The translations under genes were made by a program, and so were the position numbers. The notes under the pieces were generated by a model. It worked only from the letters and a program-made list of their open reading frames with translations, was not told the DNA's origin and did no database searches. Source: Telluribacter humicola (GTDB taxonomy: Bacteria > Bacteroidota > Bacteroidia > Cytophagales > Spirosomataceae). From it: a stretch of DNA of 64,000 nt. Where the stretch lies: positions 2,046,001-2,110,000 of the forward strand of contig NZ_JAFIQT010000001.1 of assembly GCF_017355935.1 (NCBI RefSeq), read 5' to 3'. Each line of letters begins with the position of its first letter. Within the stretch, counting starts at the first letter, position 1. Positions 55,225 through 64,000 of the stretch are shown here, one piece after another.

Positions 55225-55275
55225 AATTGTGTTCGTTTAGAGAGATATATTAATTAAAAAACAAAAGATTACAGA

Positions 55276-56379
55276 TTAATGACCGATGCCGTGGTCGGCT
55301 TCGTGGTTATCTTCAATGGCGCTACCGATGTACATGCACGACAGCAGGGTGAAGATAAACGCCTGGATAAAGGCTACCATGATCTCGATGAAGTTCATGA
55401 ACAGGGCAAACAACGATACCACCGGCGCCAGGTAGATACTTTTAAAGATGAAAATCAGACCGAACAAGCTCAATAGGATAATGTGACCCGCAGTGATGTT
55501 TGCAAAAAGACGAACCATGAGCGAGAAAGGCTTCATGAATACACCTACGATCTCAACCGGAACCATAACGGGTAGTAGAGCTACGGGTACACCGGTTGGT
55601 TTAAAAAGGTGCATATAGTAATGCTTGTTAGCATTGATATGCACGATAACAAAGGTCAGTACGGCCAGTGTCAGAGTAATGGCGATGTTACCGGTAAGGT
55701 TAGCCGCACCTGGCAGAAGTCCCAGCAGGTTGTTGATCAGGATAAAGAAGAACAACGTCAGCATATAAGGGAGGTACTTCTCATAGGTAGGGCCGATGTT
55801 AGGCTTAACTACCTCATCACGAATGAAAAGGATGATGATTTCCATGGCTGACTGGAAGCCGCGTGGAGCTTTGCCGGGACGGCTCTTGTAAGCACCTGCT
55901 ACTGTTCCGAAGATCAGGATCAGTATGATAGCGCTGAGCAGCATCGAGGCTACGTTCTTGGTAATGGAAAAATCATAAACTGTACGTGACTCATCAACCG
56001 GTACGATTACCTCTTTGTCGTCATGAGTAAGAAGGTAACCGTTGTACTCGTGCTGTGGGTTATGAAACTTGCTGGACATAAAAGCCTCCACACCACGATC
56101 CTGTGAGTAAAGGATAACCGGCAGCGGAATAACCAGCCCGTGCGCATACTCCCATTCGTGAGAGTCGGCAATGTGGTGCATGATCATTTCACCAATGTTG
56201 AATTCTTCTTCCTCATGTCCTTCTTGCGAAGTTGTATCCTCATGACCGGACTGTTCGATCTCATCAACAACTTCACCATGAGGTCCGGGGCTATCGTTGT
56301 GCTGAGCCCATAACGGATTGGAAACTAATAGGGTTGCGACTAAAGCAACCTTTAAATACCTGCGGATATGAATTAACAT
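55276..56379 (-). CDS. atpB: ATP synthase F0 subunit a
   Basis: Membrane proton-channel subunit of 367 aa. It has a signal-like N-terminus (to about NPLWAQ, residue 26) and an acidic, His-rich periplasmic extension (about 27-135) typical of Bacteroidota a subunits. The membrane part (about 140-365) carries the essential Arg in SLMVRLFANITAGH and the conserved MNFIEIMVAFIQAFIFTLL helix. It lies 51 nt before atpE. Length exceeds the roughly 270 aa of E. coli AtpB because of the N-terminal extension. Confidence 0.95.
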   Translation of the reverse strand: MLIHIRRYLKVALVATLLVSNPLWAQHNDSPGPHGEVVDEIEQSGHEDTTSQEGHEEEEFNIGEMIMHHIADSHEWEYAHGLVIPLPVILYSQDRGVEAFMSSKFHNPQHEYNGYLLTHDDKEVIVPVDESRTVYDFSITKNVASMLLSAIILILIFGTVAGAYKSRPGKAPRGFQSAMEIIILFIRDEVVKPNIGPTYEKYLPYMLTLFFFILINNLLGLLPGAANLTGNIAITLTLAVLTFVIVHINANKHYYMHLFKPTGVPVALLPVMVPVEIVGVFMKPFSLMVRLFANITAGHIILLSLFGLIFIFKSIYLAPVVSLFALFMNFIEIMVAFIQAFIFTLLSCMYIGSAIEDNHEADHGIGH

Positions 56380-56400
56380 AAAGCTTGTTATGACTATGCA

Positions 56401-56763
56401 TTATAAATCGCGGCGCAAGTTACTATACAAACCATATATTTCAAAACTTGTATAAAATAAATAGAGTACAAGAAAGTTAATTATGAAGATCTTTTGATCG
56501 GGTACGCCTCTGTACAGAAAGAAGGCTACGAAAATCATACATAGCAGAAGCCGGACTACTATAGTAGAAATGTAGAAGGGGACGAAATTTTCACGCTTAT
56601 TCCGAAAACCGATTTCCATAAGCCGGTGAATCAGCACCGAAACTCCTAGAAAAAATGCTAGTATATACCAGATCCACTGGTGAATAAATCGGCCGAGTTC
56701 AGTTTTTTGAGCTAAAAAAAATACAATTCCCAGAAGGGCTGTTACAATAATGCTTCTCAGCAT
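56401..56763 (-). CDS. AtpI-like small membrane protein in the ATP synthase operon
   Basis: Hydrophobic protein of 120 aa with about four TM segments (residues 3-18, 30-50, 66-85 and 90-110) and a basic C-terminus (SNLRRDL). Sequence similarity to AtpI is weak, but the position between atpZ and atpB is where such assembly-related proteins are encoded in Bacteroidota. It lies 14 nt after atpZ and 21 nt before atpB. A role in c-ring assembly or Mg2+ supply is a family-level guess. Confidence 0.7.
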   Translation of the reverse strand: MLRSIIVTALLGIVFFLAQKTELGRFIHQWIWYILAFFLGVSVLIHRLMEIGFRNKRENFVPFYISTIVVRLLLCMIFVAFFLYRGVPDQKIFIINFLVLYLFYTSFEIYGLYSNLRRDL

Positions 56764-56777
56764 GGAGAGATAAGTAG

Positions 56778-57011
56778 TTAATTTTTGGGAAGTCCCCGTA
56801 TGAACATATATAAAGAACCACCGATAGATAGCAGTGACAGGATCAGCGTCCAGACCGGAACTTTATTTTGCTGCCACTCGTCAAGTTTATAGCCGGCGTA
56901 AGTAAACAGCAGGATAGTGCCGAGCATCTGAAAGGCCAGGCTTGAGTACCGTGCGTAGTAGTTGGTACGTTGGCGTGTCTTATCCCAGTTCTCTTGTTTT
57001 GGATCGCTCAT
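56778..57011 (-). CDS. AtpZ/AtpI-family protein
   Basis: Small membrane protein of 77 aa with two TM helices (about 24-42 and 51-71) joined by GYKLDEWQQNKVPVWT, the AtpZ signature. It is the first gene of the F0 operon (atpZ-I-B-E-F-H). In the upstream gap to the plus-strand TPR gene, TACCTTTT on the minus strand (57041-57048) is a one-mismatch -7 candidate. Confidence 0.85.
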   Translation of the reverse strand: MSDPKQENWDKTRQRTNYYARYSSLAFQMLGTILLFTYAGYKLDEWQQNKVPVWTLILSLLSIGGSLYMFIRGLPKN

Positions 57012-57150
57012 GATACCTTTGGTCTAGGCCTGGTGGAAATAAAAGGTAAAGTTGCCTCTATTTTCGGAATTGGCATTATCTTCGATACGTAATTATCAGA
57101 TTTTGCGTTCTTAATAGAGCCAGATACTTTAGTTAAATCTTAGAAATCAC

Positions 57151-59379
57151 GTGTCTGTGATCCAGTATACTTTCTCGTTTCTTAGGCGCCTGGGAACCAT
57201 GGCTGCACTGATTGGTGCACTTACCGGATGCTCCCAGTACAGCAACCGAACCGGTAGCGTGGCTTTTCATAATCTTACCGCCAAGTACAATGCCTACTAC
57301 ATAGCACGTACCGATCTGAACGAAGCGGAGCGGGAAATCCAAAAAGCGTACCGTGAAGATTATAACCAATTGCTGCCCATACTGTTGCCTTTTGATTCGA
57401 CGCTGGCCGTAAAAGTAAAACCTCAACTGGAAGATGCTATTAAGAAAGCATCTATAGTAGCCGAACGCCATCAGAATAGTAAGTGGCTGGACAATAGCTA
57501 TACACTTATTGGTAAATCAAGGTTGTACCTGGGTCAGTGGGAAGATGGTCAGGAAGCCCTGCGGTATGTATTTGCTAACGGCCGGGACGAAGATGATAAG
57601 AATGAGGCCCTCATCTGGCTCATGCGTGCCTACATAGCGCGCAACGATTTTTCAAATGCTCTTAATGTATCTGAATACCTGCGTCAGCAATCAATGACCA
57701 AAGAGGCTACCCGTGATTTTTATCTGGCGAAGGCCTACTTACATCAGCAGCGCGGTGAGCACCTTACCGCGGTAGCCATTCTTGAGCAGGCATTTCCGTT
57801 GCTAAAGAAATCGCTCTCAACTGCCCGTCTTCACTATGTAGCCGGCCAGCTCTATGACCGCATTGGTCAATTCGCCCTGGCTAATGAGCACTACCAGAGC
57901 GTTAACCGCAATCGCTCTTCCTATGATCTGGCGTTCAATGCCAGCATGAATTCGCTGCAGAACCAGGTACTGCTTAACCCAAAGACGGACCTCTCTACGG
58001 TTGGATTTGACAGGATGCTGCGTGACCGTAAGAACACCGACCTGCGTGACCGGATCTACTATACTATGGGACTACTCGCCGAGCGGCGGGAACAATATCC
58101 TCAGGCGCTGGACTACCTGCGTAAGTCCATAACGGTTGCGGGGGCCAATACCCAGCAGGTACCTTATACCTACCTGGAGCTGGCCCGTATCAACTATGAT
58201 CGCCTGGATAACTACGAAGCGGCTAAGGCTTACTATGATAGCGCGTTGGTAATACTACCCAAAGAGGCTGGTGAGTACCGGTTGGTTTCGGACCGGAAGA
58301 AAGCCCTTGATGAGTTTGTGACGCAGCTAACTATCGTGCGTACAGAGGATAGTCTGCAGCAGTTGGCCCAGATGAATCCTTTGGCCCTGGATCGAAAAAT
58401 CGACGCTATTATAGAAGCAGAGGAGAAGCATAAGCAGCAGTTGCTACGTAAAGCTCAGGAGGCTCTGGCCGCATCTAACAACACCGCCAATGCAGGTGTG
58501 CCATTGGCCGCCGGTAATGAGCGGCGATGGGAGCTTTATGATCCGGTGTTGGTCAATCAGGGACGGATGGAGTTTCGCCGGTTGTGGGGGAGCCGCCCAT
58601 TAGAGGATGACTGGCGCCGCTCAACTAAGGATACACGTTCATTTGCTCCGGCGGGGCAGGGGCAGGAAGCGCTGGCCGGTCCGGGACAGCCTCAGAATAG
58701 TCCGTCGGCTTCGGCGGCTATGACCAAAGGGTCAGCTGAGTGGCAGGCCCGTCGGGATGAACTGCTGCGTCAGATTCCGGTTGGTGATGCGGCTCTGGCA
58801 GCGTCCATGAAACGGGAAGAAGATGCCCTCTACCGCCTGGGAAAGATATACCGGTTTGACCTGAAAGAGTCGGATAAGGCAGTAACTGCTTTTAGTCGTT
58901 TGCTTAAAGACTATCCCAAGACGGAGTACCGTGAGGAGTTGTACTACTTGCTGTACCTGTCTATGCCGGAGCAGGATAAAACCCGCTCCCAGTGGAAGGA
59001 TAAACTTTTATCGGAATATCCGGGTTCTACCTACGCTCGTTTGCTAAATCAGGCTCCCAAGGCTACCGAAGATGGTACAGGTACCGCTTCAACGGCGCCG
59101 ACTAAGTCTTACGATAAAGTGTACGAACTATATGTAGCAGGTAATTATTCCGAAGGTCTGGCCCAGGTGGAAGATGCACTTACAAAGCATCAGGGCGGGC
59201 CGTTGGAAGATAAATTTGCTCTTCTACGAATATTCCTGGTTGGTAAAGTTCGGGGACGAGATGCTTATCTGCAGGCAATCAATGAGTTTATCCGCTTGTA
59301 TCCTGATAGTGCATTACTACCACGGGTACAGGAGATGCTCGAAGTGACCGGGCAGGCATCGGTACGCCGGAAGTTTTGA
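57151..59379 (+). CDS. SprE/PorW-like TPR lipoprotein (type IX secretion/gliding)
   Basis: Outer-membrane-type lipoprotein of 742 aa. The GTG at 57151 is preferred because it gives a full signal peptide with Arg-Arg and a lipobox ALTGC (Cys27); the next ATG (57199) would leave only ten residues before the Cys. HNLTAKYNAYYIARTDLNEA and the LLPILLPFDS segment match the N-terminus of SprE/PorW, and TPR-like repeats fill about 90-400 and 540-735. A Gln/Ala/Gly-rich low-complexity linker lies at about 420-530. SprE/PorW is needed for T9SS secretion in Flavobacterium and Porphyromonas. No other T9SS gene is in the window. Confidence 0.82.
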   Translation: MSVIQYTFSFLRRLGTMAALIGALTGCSQYSNRTGSVAFHNLTAKYNAYYIARTDLNEAEREIQKAYREDYNQLLPILLPFDSTLAVKVKPQLEDAIKKASIVAERHQNSKWLDNSYTLIGKSRLYLGQWEDGQEALRYVFANGRDEDDKNEALIWLMRAYIARNDFSNALNVSEYLRQQSMTKEATRDFYLAKAYLHQQRGEHLTAVAILEQAFPLLKKSLSTARLHYVAGQLYDRIGQFALANEHYQSVNRNRSSYDLAFNASMNSLQNQVLLNPKTDLSTVGFDRMLRDRKNTDLRDRIYYTMGLLAERREQYPQALDYLRKSITVAGANTQQVPYTYLELARINYDRLDNYEAAKAYYDSALVILPKEAGEYRLVSDRKKALDEFVTQLTIVRTEDSLQQLAQMNPLALDRKIDAIIEAEEKHKQQLLRKAQEALAASNNTANAGVPLAAGNERRWELYDPVLVNQGRMEFRRLWGSRPLEDDWRRSTKDTRSFAPAGQGQEALAGPGQPQNSPSASAAMTKGSAEWQARRDELLRQIPVGDAALAASMKREEDALYRLGKIYRFDLKESDKAVTAFSRLLKDYPKTEYREELYYLLYLSMPEQDKTRSQWKDKLLSEYPGSTYARLLNQAPKATEDGTGTASTAPTKSYDKVYELYVAGNYSEGLAQVEDALTKHQGGPLEDKFALLRIFLVGKVRGRDAYLQAINEFIRLYPDSALLPRVQEMLEVTGQASVRRKF

Positions 59380-59499
59380 AAATGCTATCTTTGCATTGCC
59401 TTATTTGATAAGAGAAATAGCTTCCGGTACGTTCTATTAAGTAGAAGTATACATTCCGATTGAAGCTCAAACCCTCAAATAATAATTAAAAACATAAAG

Positions 59500-61800
59500 A
59501 TGATTGATTTACAGCGGGGAAAGTACCAGCGAATCATAGTTACTATCTGGCGTTTGGCAGCTATTAGCCTGGCTCTTATCGCATTTTATATTTTTGCTGT
59601 CAGCGTTAACCTATTCTGGTTGTTCGGAGGAATGCCAGACCTGAAAACGCTTGAGAATCCAAAATTTGAACTTGCTTCCGAACTGATATCGGAAGATGGC
59701 AAGTCAATAGGGAAGTATATTATCGAAAACCGTGCTCTGATTGAGTTCGATCAAGTGTCGCCCCGGCTCATTGAAGCTTTGCTGGCTACCGAAGATGCCC
59801 GTTTTATTAAGCATTCCGGTATAGATGTACGAAGCCTGGGACGTGCTGTAACCGGGGTAGTGACCGGTAGGTCCAGTTCCGGTGGAGGTAGTACCTTAAC
59901 TCAGCAAACCGCCAAGAACTTATTTGAGACCCGTACCGAAAAGTACCGCGGTCACCTGGGTAATGTACCTCTGGTACGTACCGTGATTGCCAAAACAAAA
60001 GAGTGGATTCTGTCAGTGATCCTCGAGCGGAAGTATACCAAGCGCGAGATCCTGATGATGTACCTCAACACAAACTCATTTGGTAATAATACGTATGGTA
60101 TAAAGGTAGCCGCTAAAACCTATTTCAATAAAGAAGCCTGGAACCTGGATGTACACGAAGCGGCCCTACTGGTAGGTATGCTGCAGAATCCTACTTTCTG
60201 GAACCCTTTGCGATTCCCCGAGCGGGCCCTTTTGCGTCGTAATACCGTACTGGCACAGATGGTAAAATATAATTTTCTGGGCGAAGAGCAGTTTCAGAAC
60301 TACAAGGCCAAGCCTCTGGAAATTAATTTTACCCTGGAAAGCCATAATACCGGTCCTGCTCCTTATTTCCGGGAATCTATGAAACCTATCCTTAAAACCT
60401 GGGTAGAGCAGTACAACGAAGATAACAACACCGACTACGACTTGTATACCAGCGGGCTACGTATTTATACAAGCATTGATTCGCGGATGCAGCGCTACGC
60501 TGAGGAGGCTGTGAAGGAGCATATGAAGCAGCAGCAACAGCTGTTTTTTGAGCACTGGAAAGGCCGTGATCCCTGGATTGATGATAACGGAAAGCCCATG
60601 AAGAACTTTATGGAGAGAGCAGTTCGTGTATCGCCCCGCTACATCAGTCTTAAGAGGGAGCTAGGTGAAGAAGAAGCGATTAAGGTGATGCGGACTCCTT
60701 ATAAAATGAAGGTATTCTCGTGGGATGGTGAGAAGGAAGTAACGATGAGTCCTGTTGATTCCATCAGGTACTATAAGCACTTCCTGCGTACCGGCTTTAT
60801 GTCCATGGATCCCCGCAATGGTCACGTGAAGGCCTGGGTAGGTGGTATCAACTTCCGTCACTTTAAGTATGACCACGTACGACAAGGTAAGCGCCAGCCG
60901 GGTTCTACATTCAAGCCTTTTGTGTACGTGTCGGCCTTGGATAAGAACTTCCTGACACCCTGCTCCCACGTTACTGACCAGCCTGTTACATTTACTTTGG
61001 CGGACGGAGTACCTGGTGGTAGCTGGACCCCCAAAAATTCAAATAGTAAGTATTCGTACCAGTCGCTATCACTTCGGCAGGCCATCGGTAAGTCGGTCAA
61101 TACAGTGAGTGCTTTTATCATGAAGCAGGTGAAGCCTAAAACAGTAGTTGAATATGCTCATAAACTGGGTATTACCAGTGAACTTGATGCAGTACCTGCT
61201 CTTTGCCTGGGTACCAGTGATGTGTCCGTATTCGAAATGGTAGGAGCCTACTGTGCATTTGTAAATGGCGGGTACCGTACTGAGCCCATGACCGTATTGC
61301 GCATTGAAGATCGATATGGCAATCTTCTACAGGAGTTTTTTCCTAAGGCTAATCAGGAGCTTAGCTCGACAGTAGCCTATAATATGCTGTACCTGATGCG
61401 TGGGGCCGTGGAAGATCCGGGAGGAACCTCCCAGCGCCTGCACAGCTACGGTATCACTAAGGATAATGAGATAGCAGCCAAAACCGGTACTACCTCTAAC
61501 TATTCCGACGGTTGGTTTATGGGTATGACCCACAACCTGGTATCGGGCCTGTGGGTTGGTGGAGAGGATCGTAGTATCCACTTTCGGACCATGGCTTATG
61601 GCCAGGGAGCGCGTATAGCTATGCCCGCCTGGGCCATGTACATGCAGAAGGTATACGCTGATCCTACGCTGGTACAGTACCAGAAGGGGGCATTCAACAA
61701 GCCTGCTGATTATAAGTTGGATTGCGGAGGCGTTTATTTCGATCCAAATGATACCTACGTACCGCCATCAGTATCTGATGACGAAGGAGCCTTGTTCTAG
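59500..61800 (+). CDS. Class A penicillin-binding protein (PBP1A-like)
   Basis: Bifunctional peptidoglycan synthase of 766 aa. One TM helix (about 16-40) is followed by the GT51 transglycosylase domain with EDARFIKHSGID (E98), GGGSTLTQQTAKNL and RKYTKREILMMYLN. The transpeptidase domain has SxxK as STFK (S469, K472), SxN as SVN and KTGTT (K661). It polymerises and cross-links glycan strands in the periplasm. It is monocistronic; the previous gene encodes the SprE-like lipoprotein (gap 120 nt), and a hairpin follows. Confidence 0.94.
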   Translation: MIDLQRGKYQRIIVTIWRLAAISLALIAFYIFAVSVNLFWLFGGMPDLKTLENPKFELASELISEDGKSIGKYIIENRALIEFDQVSPRLIEALLATEDARFIKHSGIDVRSLGRAVTGVVTGRSSSGGGSTLTQQTAKNLFETRTEKYRGHLGNVPLVRTVIAKTKEWILSVILERKYTKREILMMYLNTNSFGNNTYGIKVAAKTYFNKEAWNLDVHEAALLVGMLQNPTFWNPLRFPERALLRRNTVLAQMVKYNFLGEEQFQNYKAKPLEINFTLESHNTGPAPYFRESMKPILKTWVEQYNEDNNTDYDLYTSGLRIYTSIDSRMQRYAEEAVKEHMKQQQQLFFEHWKGRDPWIDDNGKPMKNFMERAVRVSPRYISLKRELGEEEAIKVMRTPYKMKVFSWDGEKEVTMSPVDSIRYYKHFLRTGFMSMDPRNGHVKAWVGGINFRHFKYDHVRQGKRQPGSTFKPFVYVSALDKNFLTPCSHVTDQPVTFTLADGVPGGSWTPKNSNSKYSYQSLSLRQAIGKSVNTVSAFIMKQVKPKTVVEYAHKLGITSELDAVPALCLGTSDVSVFEMVGAYCAFVNGGYRTEPMTVLRIEDRYGNLLQEFFPKANQELSSTVAYNMLYLMRGAVEDPGGTSQRLHSYGITKDNEIAAKTGTTSNYSDGWFMGMTHNLVSGLWVGGEDRSIHFRTMAYGQGARIAMPAWAMYMQKVYADPTLVQYQKGAFNKPADYKLDCGGVYFDPNDTYVPPSVSDDEGALF

Positions 61801-61825
61801 TCCAGATTAAATAGAAAAGATAGTG

Positions 61826-61853
61826 TATGCCGGAGGAGAAGTCTTCCGGCATA
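61826..61853 (+). terminator. Terminator after the PBP1A-like gene
   Basis: A 9-bp perfect stem (61826-61834 with 61845-61853) with a 10-nt loop, followed by TTCTTTA. Confidence 0.75.
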
Positions 61854-61893
61854 TTCTTTAGTATATCTCACTACCAATCCTAAACCTACAGCT

Positions 61894-63036
61894 ATGCACA
61901 TACTCATCGCTCCCGACAAATTTCGTGGCTCCTTGGAAGCCGAAGAAGTCTGTCAGGCAGCTAAGGAAGGTATACTGCTGGCTTATCCTGAGGCAGAGGT
62001 AACGACTGTCCCGATGGCTGATGGGGGCGAAGGTACTACTTCGGTACTTACTCGCAACGCCGGAGGTACGCTGGTAGCCGCGCAGGTCAGTGATCCTCTG
62101 GGAAGATCTATCAGTGCCGAGTATGGTATATCAGCGGATGGGGCTACGGCTTATCTGGAAATGGCATCGGCCTCCGGTTTGCGCTTACTGGCTCCACAGG
62201 AGTATAATCCACTGCATACTACCACCTACGGTACCGGCGAACTACTCAGGCACGCGCTGGACAGGGGTGTGCGCACGATTATACTTGGTATAGGAGGAAG
62301 TGCTACTACCGACGGAGGAATCGGAATGGCCGCTGCTCTTGGCTATAAATTCCTTGATGGTGCAGGAGCCGTACTTCCTCCCATAGGTAACTCTATGTCA
62401 GCTATTGCCTCTATTGATTCTTCCGAAGTAGATACCCGCCTGCGACAGGTTTCTGTTGTTGTAGCCTGTGACGTGACTAATCCGCTTTACGGGGAGCGGG
62501 GAGCCGCCTACATCTACGGGCCACAGAAGGGGGCTGATGAGGCCATGGTAAGGCAGCTCGATGCCGGGCTGCGCAATCTGGCTCAGGTGGCCGCTACTAC
62601 CTTTGAAGAGGATATAAGTCAAATGCCTGGAGCGGGCGCAGCGGGTGGGGTAGGAGCCGGTGCACTGTGGTTTCTGAACGCTAAACTACGGGAAGGTGTC
62701 AGGATCGTAATGGAGCAGACCCGGCTGGCTGAGAAAATCGAGCAGGCCGATCTGGTTATAACCGGGGAAGGAAAGGTAGATCAACAGACACTCAGTGGTA
62801 AGCTGGTAAAAGGACTAGCTGATCTGTGTCAGGAGAAGCAGGTACCCCTGGCAGTAGTATGTGGTACCCTGCTTATCTCACCGGCTGAAGCTCAGGAAGC
62901 CGGTATCACCTATGCAGTATCCGTACTTAACCGGCCACAGAGCCTGGAAGCAGCCCAATCCGTAGCCTTTGAGCGGGTGCGGGAAGCAACTTTTCATTTG
63001 GTACGGTTGTTTTATTCTGGGATGAAGAGAGGGTAG
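61894..63036 (+). CDS. Glycerate kinase (GlxK/GarK family)
   Basis: Cytoplasmic kinase of 380 aa that phosphorylates D-glycerate, normally to 2-phosphoglycerate in this family. The N-terminus APDKFRGSLEAEEVCQAA, the GDGG-like loop VPMADGGEGT, ILGIGGSATTDGGIGMAAALG, and LVITGEGKVDQQTLSGK are signature segments in their normal order. It is monocistronic, set between two hairpins, with no glyoxylate or glycerate pathway partners beside it. Confidence 0.92.
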   Translation: MHILIAPDKFRGSLEAEEVCQAAKEGILLAYPEAEVTTVPMADGGEGTTSVLTRNAGGTLVAAQVSDPLGRSISAEYGISADGATAYLEMASASGLRLLAPQEYNPLHTTTYGTGELLRHALDRGVRTIILGIGGSATTDGGIGMAAALGYKFLDGAGAVLPPIGNSMSAIASIDSSEVDTRLRQVSVVVACDVTNPLYGERGAAYIYGPQKGADEAMVRQLDAGLRNLAQVAATTFEEDISQMPGAGAAGGVGAGALWFLNAKLREGVRIVMEQTRLAEKIEQADLVITGEGKVDQQTLSGKLVKGLADLCQEKQVPLAVVCGTLLISPAEAQEAGITYAVSVLNRPQSLEAAQSVAFERVREATFHLVRLFYSGMKRG

Positions 63037-63099
63037 TAAGAGCAAATTCAGGGTAGTTTATGCACTATCGTCCATCCCTCTACTTACAAATGCTTTGTT

Positions 63100-63143
63100 C
63101 TATCTGCTACAATTGTGTAGGCAGATAGCTTCCCTTCTTTTTG
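63100..63143 (+). terminator. Terminator after the glycerate kinase gene
   Basis: A 12-bp stem with one bulged G (63100-63111 with 63116-63128) and ATTG loop, followed by CTTCCCTTCTTTTTG. It lies in the 147-nt gap before uvrC. Confidence 0.75.
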
Positions 63144-63183
63144 TGATAGTTTTATATCTACCTCTTGGTTTTATTTGTTGCTA

Positions 63184-64000
63184 ATGGCTGATTTTAATTA
63201 TAAAGCAGAGCTTGCCAGAATACCGTCCGATCCGGGTGTGTACAGGTATTTTGATGATAAGGATGAGGTAATCTACGTGGGTAAAGCCAAGAATCTGAAA
63301 AACCGCGTGAGTAGCTACTTTGTGAAGTCTAACCAGCACGACCGCAAGACCAAGCGACTTGTGAGTCAGATTCGCCGGATTGAATTTACGATAGTACCCA
63401 CGGAGTGGGATGCGCTACTACTGGAGAATCAGCTGATCAAGCGCTTCCAGCCCCGGTTCAACATACTCCTGCGCGACGACAAGACGTACCCCTTTATCCT
63501 GATTACCAATGAGCGGTTTCCCCGGGTAATGACCACCCGACGGATCGATCGTACAGCCGGTACCTACTATGGGCCTTTTGCTAACCTGAGGGCTATGTAC
63601 GCGCTGCTGGATATGTTTAAGTCTTTGTATAACCTCCGGTCGTGTCACCTGAACCTCTCGAAAGAGAACGTAGAAGCGGGTAAGTTCAAGGTGTGTCTGG
63701 AGTACCATATCGGCAACTGCAAAGGTCCCTGTGAAGCTAAGATTACGGAAGAGGAGTACAACGTACAGATTGACCAGATCAACCATATCCTAAAAGGTAA
63801 TCTATCCCTGCCGCAGCAGTACTTTAAACAACAGATGCTGGATGCAGCCGAGCAAATGGCTTTTGAGCAGGCCCACGAATGGAAAACGAAGATTGAACTG
63901 CTGGATGACTTCAAGAGTAAAGCGACGGTAGTGAATCCGCGTATTGGTGATGTAGATGTACTTACTATTGTTTCCGATGAAGATGCGGCTTACCTCAACT
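63184..64000 (+). CDS. uvrC: Excinuclease ABC subunit C, 5' part (runs off the window)
   Basis: The first 272 codons of UvrC, open to the window edge. The GIY-YIG nuclease domain is at about residues 12-95: DPGVYRYFDDKDEVIYVGKA, then NRVSSYF and ALLLENQLIKRFQPRFNILL, which contains the catalytic Glu. YGPFANLRAM and CLEYHIGNCKGPCE follow, and the UVR domain begins near residue 205. The protein makes the 3' incision in nucleotide-excision repair within the UvrBC complex. The start is the ATG at 63184, and the frame was checked as open to 64000. Confidence 0.95.
   Translation, partial: MADFNYKAELARIPSDPGVYRYFDDKDEVIYVGKAKNLKNRVSSYFVKSNQHDRKTKRLVSQIRRIEFTIVPTEWDALLLENQLIKRFQPRFNILLRDDKTYPFILITNERFPRVMTTRRIDRTAGTYYGPFANLRAMYALLDMFKSLYNLRSCHLNLSKENVEAGKFKVCLEYHIGNCKGPCEAKITEEEYNVQIDQINHILKGNLSLPQQYFKQQMLDAAEQMAFEQAHEWKTKIELLDDFKSKATVVNPRIGDVDVLTIVSDEDAAYLN

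Noticed and set aside
54910-55257. Plus-strand frame with repeated Lys-Thr-Ser-Thr units
   Set aside because: The repeat is the antisense image of the Gly/Ala-rich helix of atpE.

Overview
The window looks like chromosome from a member of the Bacteroidota, most likely order Cytophagales. The evidence is two SusC/SusD outer-membrane pairs, a SprE/PorW-like type IX secretion lipoprotein, Bacteroidota-type promoters (TTG, a 19-22 nt spacer, then TAnnTTTG), a DUF5117-type zinc metalloprotease, and an F-ATPase operon of the atpZ-I-B-E-F-H type. I saw no phage, transposase, integrase, CRISPR array, tRNA or rRNA. Most operons end in strong perfect hairpins, so transcription units are easy to delimit.

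Layout. 1-7.8 kb (minus): a self-contained metal-efflux cassette (response regulator, histidine kinase, TolC-type channel, adaptor, HME-RND pump); the pump gene carries a one-base frameshift. 7.8-9.9 kb: a D-amino-acid-dehydrogenase-like flavoprotein and an ICMT-like membrane methyltransferase. 10-14.3 kb (minus): a second RND system (HAE1 type) with its adaptor. 14.4-24.7 kb (minus): two consecutive SusC/SusD operons, the second followed by a small lipoprotein. 25.2-29.9 kb: secreted M20 peptidase, SDR, LD-carboxypeptidase, a KirBac-type K+ channel and a DUF721 protein. 30.1-33 kb: a SAM-I riboswitch, a possible Cys/Met-coding leader ORF, metY and metX. 33.1-46.8 kb: mixed housekeeping and envelope genes (M48 protease, YtcJ-like amidohydrolase, TolC, DUF5117-type metalloprotease, acyltransferase, acyl-ACP desaturase, GH5-like glycosidase, GNATs, beta-lactamase-fold protein). 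46.9-50.5 kb: TrkH/TrkA K+ uptake and a compact CHC2-Toprim protein. 50.6-52.6 kb (minus): two DUF421 membrane proteins with C-terminal zinc ribbons and a BON lipoprotein. 53.6-57.0 kb (minus): the first part of the F-ATPase operon, ending at atpH. 57.1-64 kb (plus): SprE/PorW-like protein, class A PBP, glycerate kinase and the 5' part of uvrC.

The clearest functional units are the metal-efflux cassette with its own two-component control, the SAM-controlled methionine operon, the K+ uptake pair, and the ATP synthase genes. The strongest leads are: the Cys-rich leader ORF directly after the SAM aptamer; the DUF421-zinc-ribbon/BON operon, where a frameshift interrupts one ribbon whose sequence is still conserved in the next frame; the short primase-like protein; and the ATPase operon that stops before atpA/atpG. 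I did not find a wholly new system that the sequence alone would prove.
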